Shown: one piece after another, positions 21,525 through 30,011 of the stretch
How the letters are laid out: the number at the start of each line of letters is the position of its first letter
Numbering within the stretch: position 1 is the stretch's first letter
DNA from: Vreelandella zhanjiangensis DSM 21076
Lineage (GTDB): Bacteria > Pseudomonadota > Gammaproteobacteria > Pseudomonadales > Halomonadaceae
Reading direction: 5' to 3'
DNA: 64,000 nucleotides
Assembly: GCF_000377665.1 (NCBI RefSeq)
Contig: NZ_KB898646.1
Location: 496,001 to 560,000 of the forward strand
Position numbers and translations under genes: made by a program
The notes under the pieces: model-generated
Seen by the model: the letters and a program-made list of their open reading frames with translations, nothing else
Told to the model about the DNA's origin: nothing
Database searches by the model: none

Positions 21525-22285
21525 GTATTGCCGATGCAGCAGCCGTTGATACGCAAGCCGCGGCGCCCAGCACTCACGCTAAGCCGCGCGAAATGCTCAG
21601 GATAAAAGATCTGCACGCCTTTTATGGCGAATCGCACATTCTTCACGGGGTGAATTTTGACGTAAAGCAGGGTGAGCTTGTCACCCTGTTAGGCCGCAAC
21701 GGCGCCGGGCGTAGCACCACGCTCAAGGCCATCATGAACATGGTAGGACGGCGAACGGGTTCTATCGTGATCAACGGCCAGGAAACGCTGGCGATGAAGC
21801 CCCACCATATTCCTCGCCTGGGTATTGGCTATTGCCCTGAGGAGCGGGGGATTTTCTCAAGCCTGGATGTCCATGAAAACCTGCTGTTACCGCCCACGGT
21901 CAGTTCGGGCGGTATGAGCCTGGACGATATTTACGCCATGTTCCCCAATTTATATGAACGGCGCAAAAGCCAGGGAACGCGGCTTTCCGGGGGCGAGCAG
22001 CAGATGCTGGCCATGGCACGCATTTTACGTACCGGCGCACGTCTTTTGCTGCTGGATGAAATTACCGAAGGGCTGGCGCCGGTCATCGTGCAAAAACTTG
22101 GCGAGGTGTTGGTGCTGCTCAAGGCGCAGGGAATGACCATTGTGCTGGTCGAGCAGAATTTCCGCTTTGCCGCACCGCTTGCCGACCGCCACTTTGTGAT
22201 GGATCACGGCCAGATAGTAGAAGAGATCAGCGCGGCACAGCTACCTGCGCGGCGCGAGCATCTCAATACGATGTTAGGGGTATAA
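21521..22285 (+). CDS. Branched-chain amino acid-type ABC transporter, ATPase 2 (LivF-like)
   Basis: 254 residues, ATG in the ATGA overlap with the previous gene. After a 25-residue Ala-rich lead comes a LivF-type ATPase: HILHGVNFDV, then LLGRNGAGRSTTLKAIM, where the Walker A lysine is replaced by arginine (CGT codon), YCPEERGIFSSLDV (Q-loop region), LSGGEQQMLAMARIL (signature), LLLLDEITEGLAP (Walker B), LVEQN (H-loop position Gln). Apart from the K-to-R change all motifs are intact, and the open frame shows no decay. It should pair with the LivG-like ATPase. Confidence 0.88.
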   Translation: MSIADAAAVDTQAAAPSTHAKPREMLRIKDLHAFYGESHILHGVNFDVKQGELVTLLGRNGAGRSTTLKAIMNMVGRRTGSIVINGQETLAMKPHHIPRLGIGYCPEERGIFSSLDVHENLLLPPTVSSGGMSLDDIYAMFPNLYERRKSQGTRLSGGEQQMLAMARILRTGARLLLLDEITEGLAPVIVQKLGEVLVLLKAQGMTIVLVEQNFRFAAPLADRHFVMDHGQIVEEISAAQLPARREHLNTMLGV

Positions 22286-22336
22286 CCAGGTTACGTCGCT
22301 ACACAACAACAAAGGCTCAAGGGCCAGGAGACGAAC

Positions 22337-23560
22337 ATGACGTTAATGAAAAAAACATTGGCTGCCAGCATTGCCGTAGCAGCTGCCTCCAGCATGGCAA
22401 TGTCGACAGCGCAGGCCGAGATCAGTGACGGCGAAGTGCGAATTGGCTATCTGGCCGATATGTCGGGTACCTACCGTGATCTGGCAGGCCCGGGCGGCTT
22501 ATCGGCGCTTGAGATGGCGATTGAAGATTTCGGCGGCAGCGTTAATGGCTCGCCCATTGTGGTATTCAGCGCCGACGACCGTAATAGCGCCGACGTCGGT
22601 GCCAATACGGTGCGTGAATGGATCGACCAGCGCAACGTGGATATGGTGGCGGGTCTGGTAGCATCCTCGGTCACCATTGCGGTTACCAAAGTGCTTGAAG
22701 AGAACAACGGACTGGGCCTTGTATCGGGTTCCGCCGCGTCAAGCGTTACTAACGAGCACTGCACGCCCAATCATATTCACTGGGTTTACGATACATATCC
22801 CTTGGCCAACGGTACCGCGAAAGCGGTGGTTGAGCAGGGCGGCGATACCTGGTTCCTGCTCACTGCTGATTACGCCTTCGGCCATGCGCTTGAAGCCGAT
22901 GTCACAAGCGTAGTGGAAGCCAACGGCGGTCAAATCGTAGGTGGTGTTCGCCATCCGTTCCCGACCAACGATTTCTCCTCTTATATTCTTCAGGCCCAGG
23001 GTTCTGGCGCCAAGATTGTCGGCCTGGCCAATGCCGGGGCGGATACGGTTAACGCGATTACCACCGCCAGCCAGTTTGGGTTGACGCAAAGCGGCCAGCA
23101 GCTTGCGGGCCTGCTGATATTTTTGAATGACGTGCATGCGCTGGGCCTTGAAGCTACTCAGAACCTGTTGTTAACCACCGGCTGGTACTGGGATATGGAC
23201 GACCAGGCCCGCGAGTGGTCTGAGCGCTATTTTGAAGAAGTTGGCCGCATGCCCACCATGGTGCAGGCGGGTATCTATTCAAGCACCATGCATTACCTGA
23301 AAGCGGTGGAAGCGGCGGGTACCGACGACCCTGAAACCGTACGTGCCCAGATGGCTGAAGAGCCCATCAATGACTTCTTTGCCCGTAACGGCCGCATCCG
23401 TGAGGATGGCCGCATGGTGCACGATATGTATCTGGCACAGGTGAAAACCCCGGAAGAGTCCACCGGTGAGTGGGATCTTTACGAAATCCTCAGCACTATT
23501 CCTGCCGAAGAAGCTTACCGCCCGCTGTCTGAAAGCCAGTGCAAACTGGTACAGAACTAA
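22337..23560 (+). CDS. ABC transporter periplasmic substrate-binding protein (LivJ/UrtA-like)
   Basis: 407 residues; ATG 22337 follows CAGGAG. Sec signal peptide (MKKTLAASIAVAAASSMAMS, cleavage after AQA near 28). Type I periplasmic binding fold (Peripla_BP_6): VRIGYLADMSGTYRDLAGPGGLSALEMAIEDFGG, DDRNSADVGANTVREWID, GLVSGSAASSVTNEHC. Two Cys (about 139 and 403) may form a disulphide. The family binds branched-chain amino acids, amides, urea or short acids. Location between liu and valine genes suggests branched-chain amino or keto acids as ligand, but the sequence alone does not settle it. Confidence 0.88.
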   Translation: MTLMKKTLAASIAVAAASSMAMSTAQAEISDGEVRIGYLADMSGTYRDLAGPGGLSALEMAIEDFGGSVNGSPIVVFSADDRNSADVGANTVREWIDQRNVDMVAGLVASSVTIAVTKVLEENNGLGLVSGSAASSVTNEHCTPNHIHWVYDTYPLANGTAKAVVEQGGDTWFLLTADYAFGHALEADVTSVVEANGGQIVGGVRHPFPTNDFSSYILQAQGSGAKIVGLANAGADTVNAITTASQFGLTQSGQQLAGLLIFLNDVHALGLEATQNLLLTTGWYWDMDDQAREWSERYFEEVGRMPTMVQAGIYSSTMHYLKAVEAAGTDDPETVRAQMAEEPINDFFARNGRIREDGRMVHDMYLAQVKTPEESTGEWDLYEILSTIPAEEAYRPLSESQCKLVQN

Positions 23561-23657
23561 GCTCCAGCTTGGTCATTATTAAGCGCTAAGCCATTATTAA
23601 GCGTTACCGCTTGGGTCGCCGGGTAAGGCGGCCCAACGCGGCGAGGAGATTCGTTCT

Positions 23658-24545
23658 ATGACGATGATATTCGGTGTGCCCATGGCGGTATTCATGGGGC
23701 AGCTCACTCTGGGGCTGGTCAACGGTGCGTTTTACGCGCTGTTAAGCCTAGGGCTTGCCGTCATTTTTGGGCTTTTAAAAATCGTCAACTTTGCGCATGG
23801 CGCGCAGTACATGCTGGGCGCATTTGCAGCCCTTTTGGGGTTTCGCTATCTGGGGATTAACTACTGGCTGGCGCTGATTCTGGTGCCGCTGGTGATTGGT
23901 GGGCTAGGCATGCTGGTAGAGCGTTTTCTACTACGCCGTATTGCCCATTTGGATCACCTATACGGGCTTTTATTAACCTTCGGGCTGGCGCTTATTTTTG
24001 AGGGCACGCTGGTTAACTTCTTTGGCGTTTCAGGTGCCCGCTATGCAACGCCTGAAATACTCCAGGGCGGGTTGAACCTGGGCTTTATGTTCCTGCCTAC
24101 GTATCGAGCCTGGGTCTTGGTAGCGGCACTCACCATGTGTCTATTTACCTGGTTTATGATCGAGCGCACCCGGCTAGGCGCCTATTTGCGCGCGGGTACT
24201 GAGAACTCGCAGCTGATGCAGGCATTCGGAGTCAATGTGCCGCTGTTGATCACCCTTACCTATGGCTTTGGCGTAGGGCTGGCGGCATTTGCCGGTGTAT
24301 TGGCGGCACCGCTTTATCCGGTTTCGCCGACCATGGGGTCAAGTCTGTTGATTGTGGTGTTTGCCGTGGTCGTTATCGGCGGGATGGGGTCGATTCTGGG
24401 CGCTATTCTCACCGGGCTGGGGATGGGCATTATTGAAGGGTTAACCAAGGTCTACTATCCGGAAGCCGCCAATACGGTGATTTTCCTGGTGATGATTTTA
24501 GTGCTCATGTTGCGCCCAGCTGGGCTGTTCGGGAAGGAGGCATAG
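23658..24545 (+). CDS. ABC transporter permease (LivH-like)
   Basis: 295 residues, about eight hydrophobic helices. Typical LivH segments: LVNGAFYALLSLGLAVIFGLLKIVNFAHGAQYMLGAF, LLLTFGLALIFEGTL, RAGTENSQLMQAFGVNV (cytoplasmic coupling loop) and VVIGGMGSILGAILTGLGMGIIEG. Forms the inner-membrane channel with the LivM-like subunit. It begins 97 bases after the binding protein, with GGAG ten bases before ATG; its stop is 2 bases from livM. Confidence 0.92.
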   Translation: MTMIFGVPMAVFMGQLTLGLVNGAFYALLSLGLAVIFGLLKIVNFAHGAQYMLGAFAALLGFRYLGINYWLALILVPLVIGGLGMLVERFLLRRIAHLDHLYGLLLTFGLALIFEGTLVNFFGVSGARYATPEILQGGLNLGFMFLPTYRAWVLVAALTMCLFTWFMIERTRLGAYLRAGTENSQLMQAFGVNVPLLITLTYGFGVGLAAFAGVLAAPLYPVSPTMGSSLLIVVFAVVVIGGMGSILGAILTGLGMGIIEGLTKVYYPEAANTVIFLVMILVLMLRPAGLFGKEA

Positions 24546-24547
24546 CC

Positions 24548-25540
24548 ATGACCGAATCACACACCTTGAAAGCGCCTTCCGTGGTGGCAAAACGCCAGCG
24601 CCGGGCCAATCAGCGTCGCACGCTCTTCTATATTGCACTGATAGTGGTGGGGTTGGTGGCACCGTTTCTGGCTTACCCCGTTTTCTTGATGAAAATACTC
24701 TGCTTTGCGCTATTTGCCTGCGCCTTCAACCTGCTGCTGGGTTATGCAGGATTGCTGTCGTTTGGTCATGCGGCGTTTTTGGCCACCGGTGGCTATGTAA
24801 CGGGGTATTTGCTGGCAAGCTACCCGGGGCTTACTCCTGAGCTTGGAATTATTGCCGGTACGCTAGTGGCAACGCTGCTAGGCGTGCTGTTCGGCGTGTT
24901 GTCTATTCGCCGCCAGGGCATCTACTTTGCCATGGTGACGCTGGCGCTGGCGCAACTGATGTTCTTTGTGTTTATCCAGGCACCGTTTACCGGTGGAGAA
25001 GATGGCCTGCACGGCGTACCGCGGGGCAATCTGTTTGGGTTTATCAGCCTGAGCAATAACCTGACGATGTACTACTTCGTGTTTGCGGTTTTTCTGTTTG
25101 GGTATGCGCTTATCCAGCGCACCGTGCATTCGCCGTTTGGCCAAGTACTTAAAGCTATTCGTGAGAACGAGCCGCGGGCCATTTCGCTGGGTTACAACGT
25201 GGATGCCTATAAGCTGGTGGCGTTTGTTATCTCCGCGGCATTGGCGGGGCTTGCCGGTTCAACCAAAACCGTGGTGTTCCAGTTGGCGTCCCTTACCGAT
25301 GCCCACTGGCATATGTCGGGCGAGGTCATCCTGATGACGCTGTTAGGCGGGGTAGGCACGTTGCTGGGGCCGATCATGGGCGCAGGGCTAGTCGTCAGCT
25401 TGCAGCATATTCTGTCCCAGTCACCGCTGGGCAACTGGGTGAGCGTGATGCTGGGGCTAATCTTTGTGGTCTGCGTACTAAGCTTTCGAAGCGGTATCGT
25501 AGGGGAGCTTGGCAATATGTATCGCAAAAACTTCAAGTAA
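24548..25540 (+). CDS. ABC transporter permease (LivM-like)
   Basis: 330 residues, ATG 24548 preceded by GGAGG. Basic cytoplasmic N-terminus (AKRQRRANQRR), then about nine helices with LivM markers: FALFACAFNLLLGYAGLLSFGHAAFLATGGYV, YFAMVTLALAQLMFF, FGQVLKAIRENEPRAISLGYNVDAYKL (coupling loop) and LLGGVGTLLGPIMGAGLVV. Last gene of the transporter operon, followed by a strong terminator. Confidence 0.92.
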   Translation: MTESHTLKAPSVVAKRQRRANQRRTLFYIALIVVGLVAPFLAYPVFLMKILCFALFACAFNLLLGYAGLLSFGHAAFLATGGYVTGYLLASYPGLTPELGIIAGTLVATLLGVLFGVLSIRRQGIYFAMVTLALAQLMFFVFIQAPFTGGEDGLHGVPRGNLFGFISLSNNLTMYYFVFAVFLFGYALIQRTVHSPFGQVLKAIRENEPRAISLGYNVDAYKLVAFVISAALAGLAGSTKTVVFQLASLTDAHWHMSGEVILMTLLGGVGTLLGPIMGAGLVVSLQHILSQSPLGNWVSVMLGLIFVVCVLSFRSGIVGELGNMYRKNFK

Positions 25541-25589
25541 CTTCAGCCAGCGTAAAGCCGCGCTGTTTTGGTTGAACAGGCCTTTGAAT

Positions 25590-25615
25590 AGGGCGCCCTT
25601 GAGGCGCCTTTTTTT
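25590..25615 (+). terminator. Rho-independent terminator of the ABC transporter operon
   Basis: GGCGCC (25592-25597), 5-base loop, GGCGCC (25603-25608), then seven Ts. It sits 50 bases after livM. Confidence 0.85.
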
Positions 25616-25690
25616 ATAGCGGTAAATGCGCCGCTCTACACCGAAGGTCGTGGGCGCCAAATGGTTGCGCAGCACAGGTTTAGGCGATAA

Positions 25691-25707
25691 GTTAACGTAA
25701 ACGTCAA
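25691..25707. promoter_or_regulatory. LiuR-like operator before the valine operon
   Basis: GTTAACGTAAACGTCAA. Read on the opposite strand it matches the palindrome at 20346 at about 13 of 16 positions (TTnACGTTnACGTnAA). It lies 48 bases before the acyl-CoA dehydrogenase start, close to a likely promoter. Confidence 0.7.
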
Positions 25708-25754
25708 TTACAACGACAACATCTAATGTGTGCGCACATTAGCGGAGATTGGCC

Positions 25755-26909
25755 ATGAACTTTGAGTTGAGTGAAGACCAGGTAGCCTTTGCCGATATGG
25801 CGCGAGCCTTCGCCCAAAATGAGCTTGAGCCCCATGCTGCAAAATGGGACGCCGAAGCTATTTTTCCCGTAGACGTTATCCGTAAGGCCGGTGAGCTGGG
25901 CTTCTGTTCGCTTTACGCGCCGGAAAGCGTGGGCGGGCTGGGCCTTTCCCGGCTGGATGCCAGCATTATCTTCGAGCAGCTCTCCATGGGCTGTACCTCC
26001 ACCACAGCCTATCTCACCATTCACAACATGGTGACCTGGATGCTTGCCGATTTCGGCCAGCCCGACGTGGTTGAGCAGTGGGGGGCGAAGCTTGCGACCG
26101 GCGAACTGCTCGGCTCTTACTGCTTGACCGAACCCAATGCGGGTTCCGATGCGGCCTCGCTTAAAACCACGGCCAAGCGCGATGGCGAATACTACGTGCT
26201 CAATGGCAGCAAGATGTTTATTTCCGGTGCGGGCAGCACCGATTTTCTGGTGGTGATGGCGCGTACCGGCAGTGAGGGCGCTGGTGGCGTTTCCGCGTTT
26301 GCCGTGGATGCCAAGTCGGAAGGCATCAGCTACGGGCGCAAAGAGGACAAGATGGGTTGGAACAGTCAGCCTACCCGAATGGTTACCTTTGAAGACGTCC
26401 GCGTACCCGCCAACCATCTGCTGGGTAATGAAGGTGATGGCTTCAAGATCGCTATGAAAGGCCTGGATGGCGGGCGGATCAACATCGCCACCTGCTCCAT
26501 CGGCACAGCGCAGCAGGCGATCAATAAAGCCCGCGAATATATGCTGGAGCGCAAGCAGTTCGGTAAGCGCCTGGCAGAGTTTCAGGCCCTGCAGTTTCGC
26601 CTGGCCGATATGGTCACCGAGCTGGTGGCCGCCCGCCAGCTGGTAAGAATGGCCGCGACCAAACTGGATGCCGGCCACGCCGATGCCACCACCTACTGCG
26701 CCATGGCGAAACGCTTTGCTACCGATGTGGGCTTTAACGTCTGCGATGAGGCGCTTCAGCTATACGGCGGCAACGGCTATATCAAGGAGTACCCCATGGA
26801 GCGCTATGTGCGTGACACGCGGGTACATCGAATTCTGGAAGGCACCAACGAGATAATGCGCCTGATCATTTCCCGCCGAGTGCTCGCCGATAACGCCGCC
26901 GAACTATAG
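25755..26909 (+). CDS. Acyl-CoA dehydrogenase, probably isobutyryl-CoA (valine pathway)
   Basis: 384 residues from ATG 25755 with GGAG 7 bases upstream; a TTG at 25749 is possible but less likely. Acyl-CoA dehydrogenase features: SYCLTEPNAGSDAASLKTTAK (FAD/substrate), KMFISGAGSTDFLVVMART, GRINIATCSIGTAQQAINKAREYMLERKQFGKRL, LYGGNGYIKEYPMERYVRDTRVHRILEGTNEIMR with the catalytic Glu region. The FISGAG motif is common to isobutyryl-CoA dehydrogenases. Followed by the hydrolase and dehydrogenase for 3-hydroxyisobutyrate, it fits oxidation of isobutyryl-CoA to methacrylyl-CoA. Confidence 0.88.
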   Translation: MNFELSEDQVAFADMARAFAQNELEPHAAKWDAEAIFPVDVIRKAGELGFCSLYAPESVGGLGLSRLDASIIFEQLSMGCTSTTAYLTIHNMVTWMLADFGQPDVVEQWGAKLATGELLGSYCLTEPNAGSDAASLKTTAKRDGEYYVLNGSKMFISGAGSTDFLVVMARTGSEGAGGVSAFAVDAKSEGISYGRKEDKMGWNSQPTRMVTFEDVRVPANHLLGNEGDGFKIAMKGLDGGRINIATCSIGTAQQAINKAREYMLERKQFGKRLAEFQALQFRLADMVTELVAARQLVRMAATKLDAGHADATTYCAMAKRFATDVGFNVCDEALQLYGGNGYIKEYPMERYVRDTRVHRILEGTNEIMRLIISRRVLADNAAEL

Positions 26910-26959
26910 ATCTACCGGACTATAGTGATAGTCACTGATTACCTATCAAGGATGGTTGA

Positions 26960-28075
26960 ATGAGTAGCGTACTATTTACCGAGCACTCTACCGACGATGG
27001 CCATGCGATCGCTGAAATCAAGCTTAACGCCGAGCGCTCGCTGAACGCGTTAACGTTAGACATGATCGAGGCCATTCTGCCCCAAATAGACGCCTGGGAA
27101 GCCGACGAGCGTATTGTCGCCATCCTGCTGGATAGCGCTGGCGAGAAAGCCTTTTGCGCGGGCGGCGACGTGGTCAGCCTTTATAAAGCCATTACCGGCC
27201 AAGGCGACCCCGACTTCCCGGAGCGGTTTTTCGAGACGGAATACCGCTTGGATTACCGGCTCCACACCTATTCAAAACCGGTTATTTGCTGGGGCAACGG
27301 CATCGTGATGGGTGGCGGCATGGGGCTTTTAAATGCCAGCAGCCACCGGGTAGTGACGGAAACCTCCCGCTTAGCCATGCCCGAAGTGACCATTGGCCTG
27401 TATCCCGATGTAGGCGCCAGCTGGTTTTTAAACCGCCTGCCGGGCGGTGCCGGGCGGTTTTTGGCCATGACCGGCAGCCAGATTAACGCCCCTGATGCGC
27501 TAACCCTGGGCCTGGCCGACCGCTGTATTGCTAGCCATCGCCGCGACGAGCTTATCCAAAAGCTTATGAACGCGACCTGGGGCGCCGGGGAAAATACCGA
27601 TGCCCACGGCGTAGTTAACCGTGCCCTGCGCGAACTTGAGCAAGCCTCTAAAGGCGATTTCGCGGAGCTGGATACGCCGGTGGGTAATTTCGCCCCGTTG
27701 ATTCGCGAGTTGATGGATCACGACACCGTTGAGCAGATGGTAGCCGCGCTACTTGCCGTAGAAAGCGACGATAAATGGTTCAACAAAGCGCAAAAGACCC
27801 TGGCACACGGCAGCCCGGTTTCCATCAAACTGATCGATGAGCAATTAAAGCGCGCCAAACATATGTCGCTTGCCGAAGTGTTTCAGTCGGAGCTCGCGCT
27901 TTCAGTTCAGTGCTGTCGTCATCGCGAGTTCCCGGAAGGCGTACGCGCTTTGCTCGTGGATAAAGACGGCCAGCCCGCCTGGACCTATGCCGATGTAACA
28001 GCGGTAGAAGACAGCTTTATCGACGAGCTTTTAGCCTCGCCGTGGCCGGAAAGTCCGCTCGCTGATCTTAAGTGA
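26960..28075 (+). CDS. 3-hydroxyisobutyryl-CoA hydrolase (enoyl-CoA hydratase/isomerase family)
   Basis: 371 residues, ATG 26960 after AAGGA. Crotonase fold with the HIBCH-type signature: KAFCAGGDVVSLY, GNGIVMGGGMGLLNASSHRVVTETSRLAMPEVTIGLYPDVGASWFLNRLPG, and a 150-residue C-terminal extension absent from hydratases (SPVSIKLIDEQLKRAK, DKDGQPAW). It frees 3-hydroxyisobutyrate from CoA in valine degradation. A dedicated enoyl-CoA hydratase for methacrylyl-CoA is not in this operon and may be supplied elsewhere. Confidence 0.92.
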   Translation: MSSVLFTEHSTDDGHAIAEIKLNAERSLNALTLDMIEAILPQIDAWEADERIVAILLDSAGEKAFCAGGDVVSLYKAITGQGDPDFPERFFETEYRLDYRLHTYSKPVICWGNGIVMGGGMGLLNASSHRVVTETSRLAMPEVTIGLYPDVGASWFLNRLPGGAGRFLAMTGSQINAPDALTLGLADRCIASHRRDELIQKLMNATWGAGENTDAHGVVNRALRELEQASKGDFAELDTPVGNFAPLIRELMDHDTVEQMVAALLAVESDDKWFNKAQKTLAHGSPVSIKLIDEQLKRAKHMSLAEVFQSELALSVQCCRHREFPEGVRALLVDKDGQPAWTYADVTAVEDSFIDELLASPWPESPLADLK

Positions 28076-28129
28076 CCCAGACAAAGCAGATGTTCTTGAA
28101 CGTTAACAACCAACAATAAGGACAATATT

Positions 28130-29032
28130 ATGGCTATCGTGGCATTTATCGGTTTAGGCAATATGGGCGGCCCCATGGCGGCCAACCTGGTCAAGGCCGG
28201 TTACACCGTGCGTGCATTCGACCTGTCAGAAGCCGCCTTGGAAACAGCCCAATCACAAGGCTGCGAGGTGGCAAGCTCGGCCCGTGAAGCCGCCGCCGAG
28301 GCTGATTTCATTATTTCCATGCTGCCCGCAGGCAAGCATGTAAAAGCGCTGTACGTTGATGGGGATGTGCCGTTGTTTGACGTCGTCCAACCGGGCGCGC
28401 TGATTATTGACTGCTCGACCATCGATGCCGATACGGCGCGCAACGTTGCCGATATCGGTGAGAAGCGTGGCATCAGTTTTGTGGATGCGCCGGTGTCCGG
28501 TGGGGTAGGCGGTGCTCAGGCAGGCACGCTGACCTTTATTGTAGGCGGCAGTGACGCCCAGTTCGCGAAGGCTAAGCCCGTACTCGATGCAATGGGCAAA
28601 AATATCTTCCACGCGGGCGACCACGGTGCGGGGCAGGTGGCTAAAGCGTGCAACAACATGCTGCTATCGGTATTGATGGCGGGCACCTGTGAAGCGATCA
28701 ATATGGGGGTTAAAAACGGCTTAGACCCCGCCGTGCTGTCTGAAATCATGAAGCAAAGCTCGGGCGGTAACTGGGCGCTAAACGTTTACAACCCCTACCC
28801 TGGGGTAATGGAAAACGCCCCTGCGTCAAAAGGCTATCAAGGTGGCTTTCAGGTAGACCTGATGATCAAAGACCTGGGGCTTGCCATGGATGTCAGCCAG
28901 CAAAGTGCCGCACCCGTGCCCATGGGCTCTGCCGCCCGTGCGCTGTTCACGCTGCATAAAGCGGGCGGCAACGGCAAGCTCGACTTCTCCAGCCTGATGC
29001 AGTTTTATCAGGATAAGAAAGTTGAAGGGTGA
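28130..29032 (+). CDS. mmsB: 3-hydroxyisobutyrate dehydrogenase
   Basis: 300 residues, ATG 28130 after TAAGGA. Beta-hydroxyacid dehydrogenase: N-terminal NAD-binding FIGLGNMGGPMAANLVKAGYTVRAFD, DAPVSGGVGGAQAGTLTFIVGG (substrate loop), catalytic Lys in GQVAKACNNMLL, and C-terminal KDLGLAMD. It converts 3-hydroxyisobutyrate to methylmalonate semialdehyde. The stop overlaps a 7-base tandem repeat, so the last codons (VEG) lie in it. Confidence 0.93.
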   Translation: MAIVAFIGLGNMGGPMAANLVKAGYTVRAFDLSEAALETAQSQGCEVASSAREAAAEADFIISMLPAGKHVKALYVDGDVPLFDVVQPGALIIDCSTIDADTARNVADIGEKRGISFVDAPVSGGVGGAQAGTLTFIVGGSDAQFAKAKPVLDAMGKNIFHAGDHGAGQVAKACNNMLLSVLMAGTCEAINMGVKNGLDPAVLSEIMKQSSGGNWALNVYNPYPGVMENAPASKGYQGGFQVDLMIKDLGLAMDVSQQSAAPVPMGSAARALFTLHKAGGNGKLDFSSLMQFYQDKKVEG

Positions 29033-29044
29033 AGGGTGAAGGGT
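29024..29044. repeat. 7-base tandem repeat GAAGGGT x3 at the mmsB stop
   Basis: Three perfect head-to-tail copies spanning the mmsB stop codon (TGA 29030-29032). Unit loss or gain would alter only the C-terminus or the 3' untranslated region. Confidence 0.85.
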
Positions 29045-29061
29045 GTGGGGCGAAAGATGTT

Positions 29062-29150
29062 GTAGCGCGTGGTAACGAATCTTGCGAGGCTCGAGCAAAT
29101 GAGACACCCGCAGCGGCGGCCCGGCGCGAAAGGGCGGCTAAGTCGCCCCA
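29062..29150. repeat. Dispersed repeat, copy 1 (left of the GST gene)
   Basis: Begins GTAGCGCGTGGTAACGA and continues into a GC-rich block (29105-29138) with CGGCGGCCCGGCGCG and AGGGCGGC, able to fold. The same two blocks recur in the same orientation at 29927-29997. It resembles a REP/intergenic repeat family; I cannot name it. Confidence 0.8.
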
Positions 29151-29220
29151 CACCTAAACCACCTTTATCTCACGGCGTGATCGGGTAAACTCTTAAAAAA
29201 ACCAACCAATAAGGAACGTT

Positions 29221-29847
29221 ATGATCACGCTGTGGGGTCGCAATAACTCGACCAACGTTAAAAAAGTCATATGGGTGCTTGAAGAGCTGGCAGTACCTTT
29301 CGAGCAAATTCAGGCGGGCCTTCAACACGGGGTCAATAACACCCCGGAATACCTGGCAATGAACCCTAACGGACTGGTGCCGGTATTAAAAGACGACACC
29401 ACTGACAGCGTGCTTTGGGAATCCAATACCATCATTCGCTACCTGGCCGCGCAATATGGCCAAGACAAGCTCTGGGTAGAAGACCCGGCACAACGCGCCC
29501 AGGCAGAAAAATGGATGGACTGGTCAAGCAACACGCTTTCGCCCGCCCACCGGGTGATTTTGATGGGCTATGTAAGAACACCGCCCGAGCAACGTGATAA
29601 CGCCCAGATCGAAGCGGGTATGCAGAACTGCGAAAAACTGTTTGAACTGCTGGATAACGTACTCGCCAAGCAGACATGGTTCGCCGGTGAGGAGTTTGGC
29701 CTGGGTGATATTGCCGTTGCACCGTTTATCTACAATTTATGGAATATAGGCCTAACCTGGCAGCCGCGCCCCCACCTGGAGCGTTGGTATCAGCAGCTAA
29801 CTGAGCGGCCTGTATTTCGTGATGTAGTAATGATCCCAGTTACCTAA
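29221..29847 (+). CDS. Glutathione S-transferase family protein
   Basis: 208 residues, ATG 29221 after AAGGA. N-terminal thioredoxin-like domain ([23 protein letters not shown], catalytic Ser/Asn at the GRNNSTN turn; [12 protein letters not shown] cis-Pro motif; [11 protein letters not shown] glutathione-binding ES) and an all-helical C-terminal domain ([15 protein letters not shown]). This is the beta/theta-like cytosolic GST class. It probably conjugates or reduces electrophiles; no substrate clue in context. It stands alone between two copies of a dispersed repeat. Confidence 0.9.
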   Translation: MITLWGRNNSTNVKKVIWVLEELAVPFEQIQAGLQHGVNNTPEYLAMNPNGLVPVLKDDTTDSVLWESNTIIRYLAAQYGQDKLWVEDPAQRAQAEKWMDWSSNTLSPAHRVILMGYVRTPPEQRDNAQIEAGMQNCEKLFELLDNVLAKQTWFAGEEFGLGDIAVAPFIYNLWNIGLTWQPRPHLERWYQQLTERPVFRDVVMIPVT

Positions 29848-29926
29848 ACCGCTTCATCTTTATAGCCGTATCCTCCGCGGGTGCGCTAACGCTTACACCG
29901 CGCTACATCAAAGCTCAGAGCAACAC

Positions 29927-29997
29927 GTAGCGCGTGGTAACGAGAAACGAGGCACCCGCAGCGGCGGCCCGGCGCGAAAGGGCGGCGAAGCCGCCCC
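29927..29997. repeat. Dispersed repeat, copy 2 (right of the GST gene)
   Basis: Same GTAGCGCGTGGTAACGA start and the same GC-rich foldable block (29953-29986) as at 29062-29150, with a slightly shorter spacer. Direct orientation. Confidence 0.8.
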
Positions 29998-30011
29998 AAG
30001 CCCGAACAAAT

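Noticed and set aside
25704..26678. 324-codon minus-strand open frame
   Set aside because: Lies opposite the acyl-CoA dehydrogenase gene, which has full family motifs; no motif in the antisense product.
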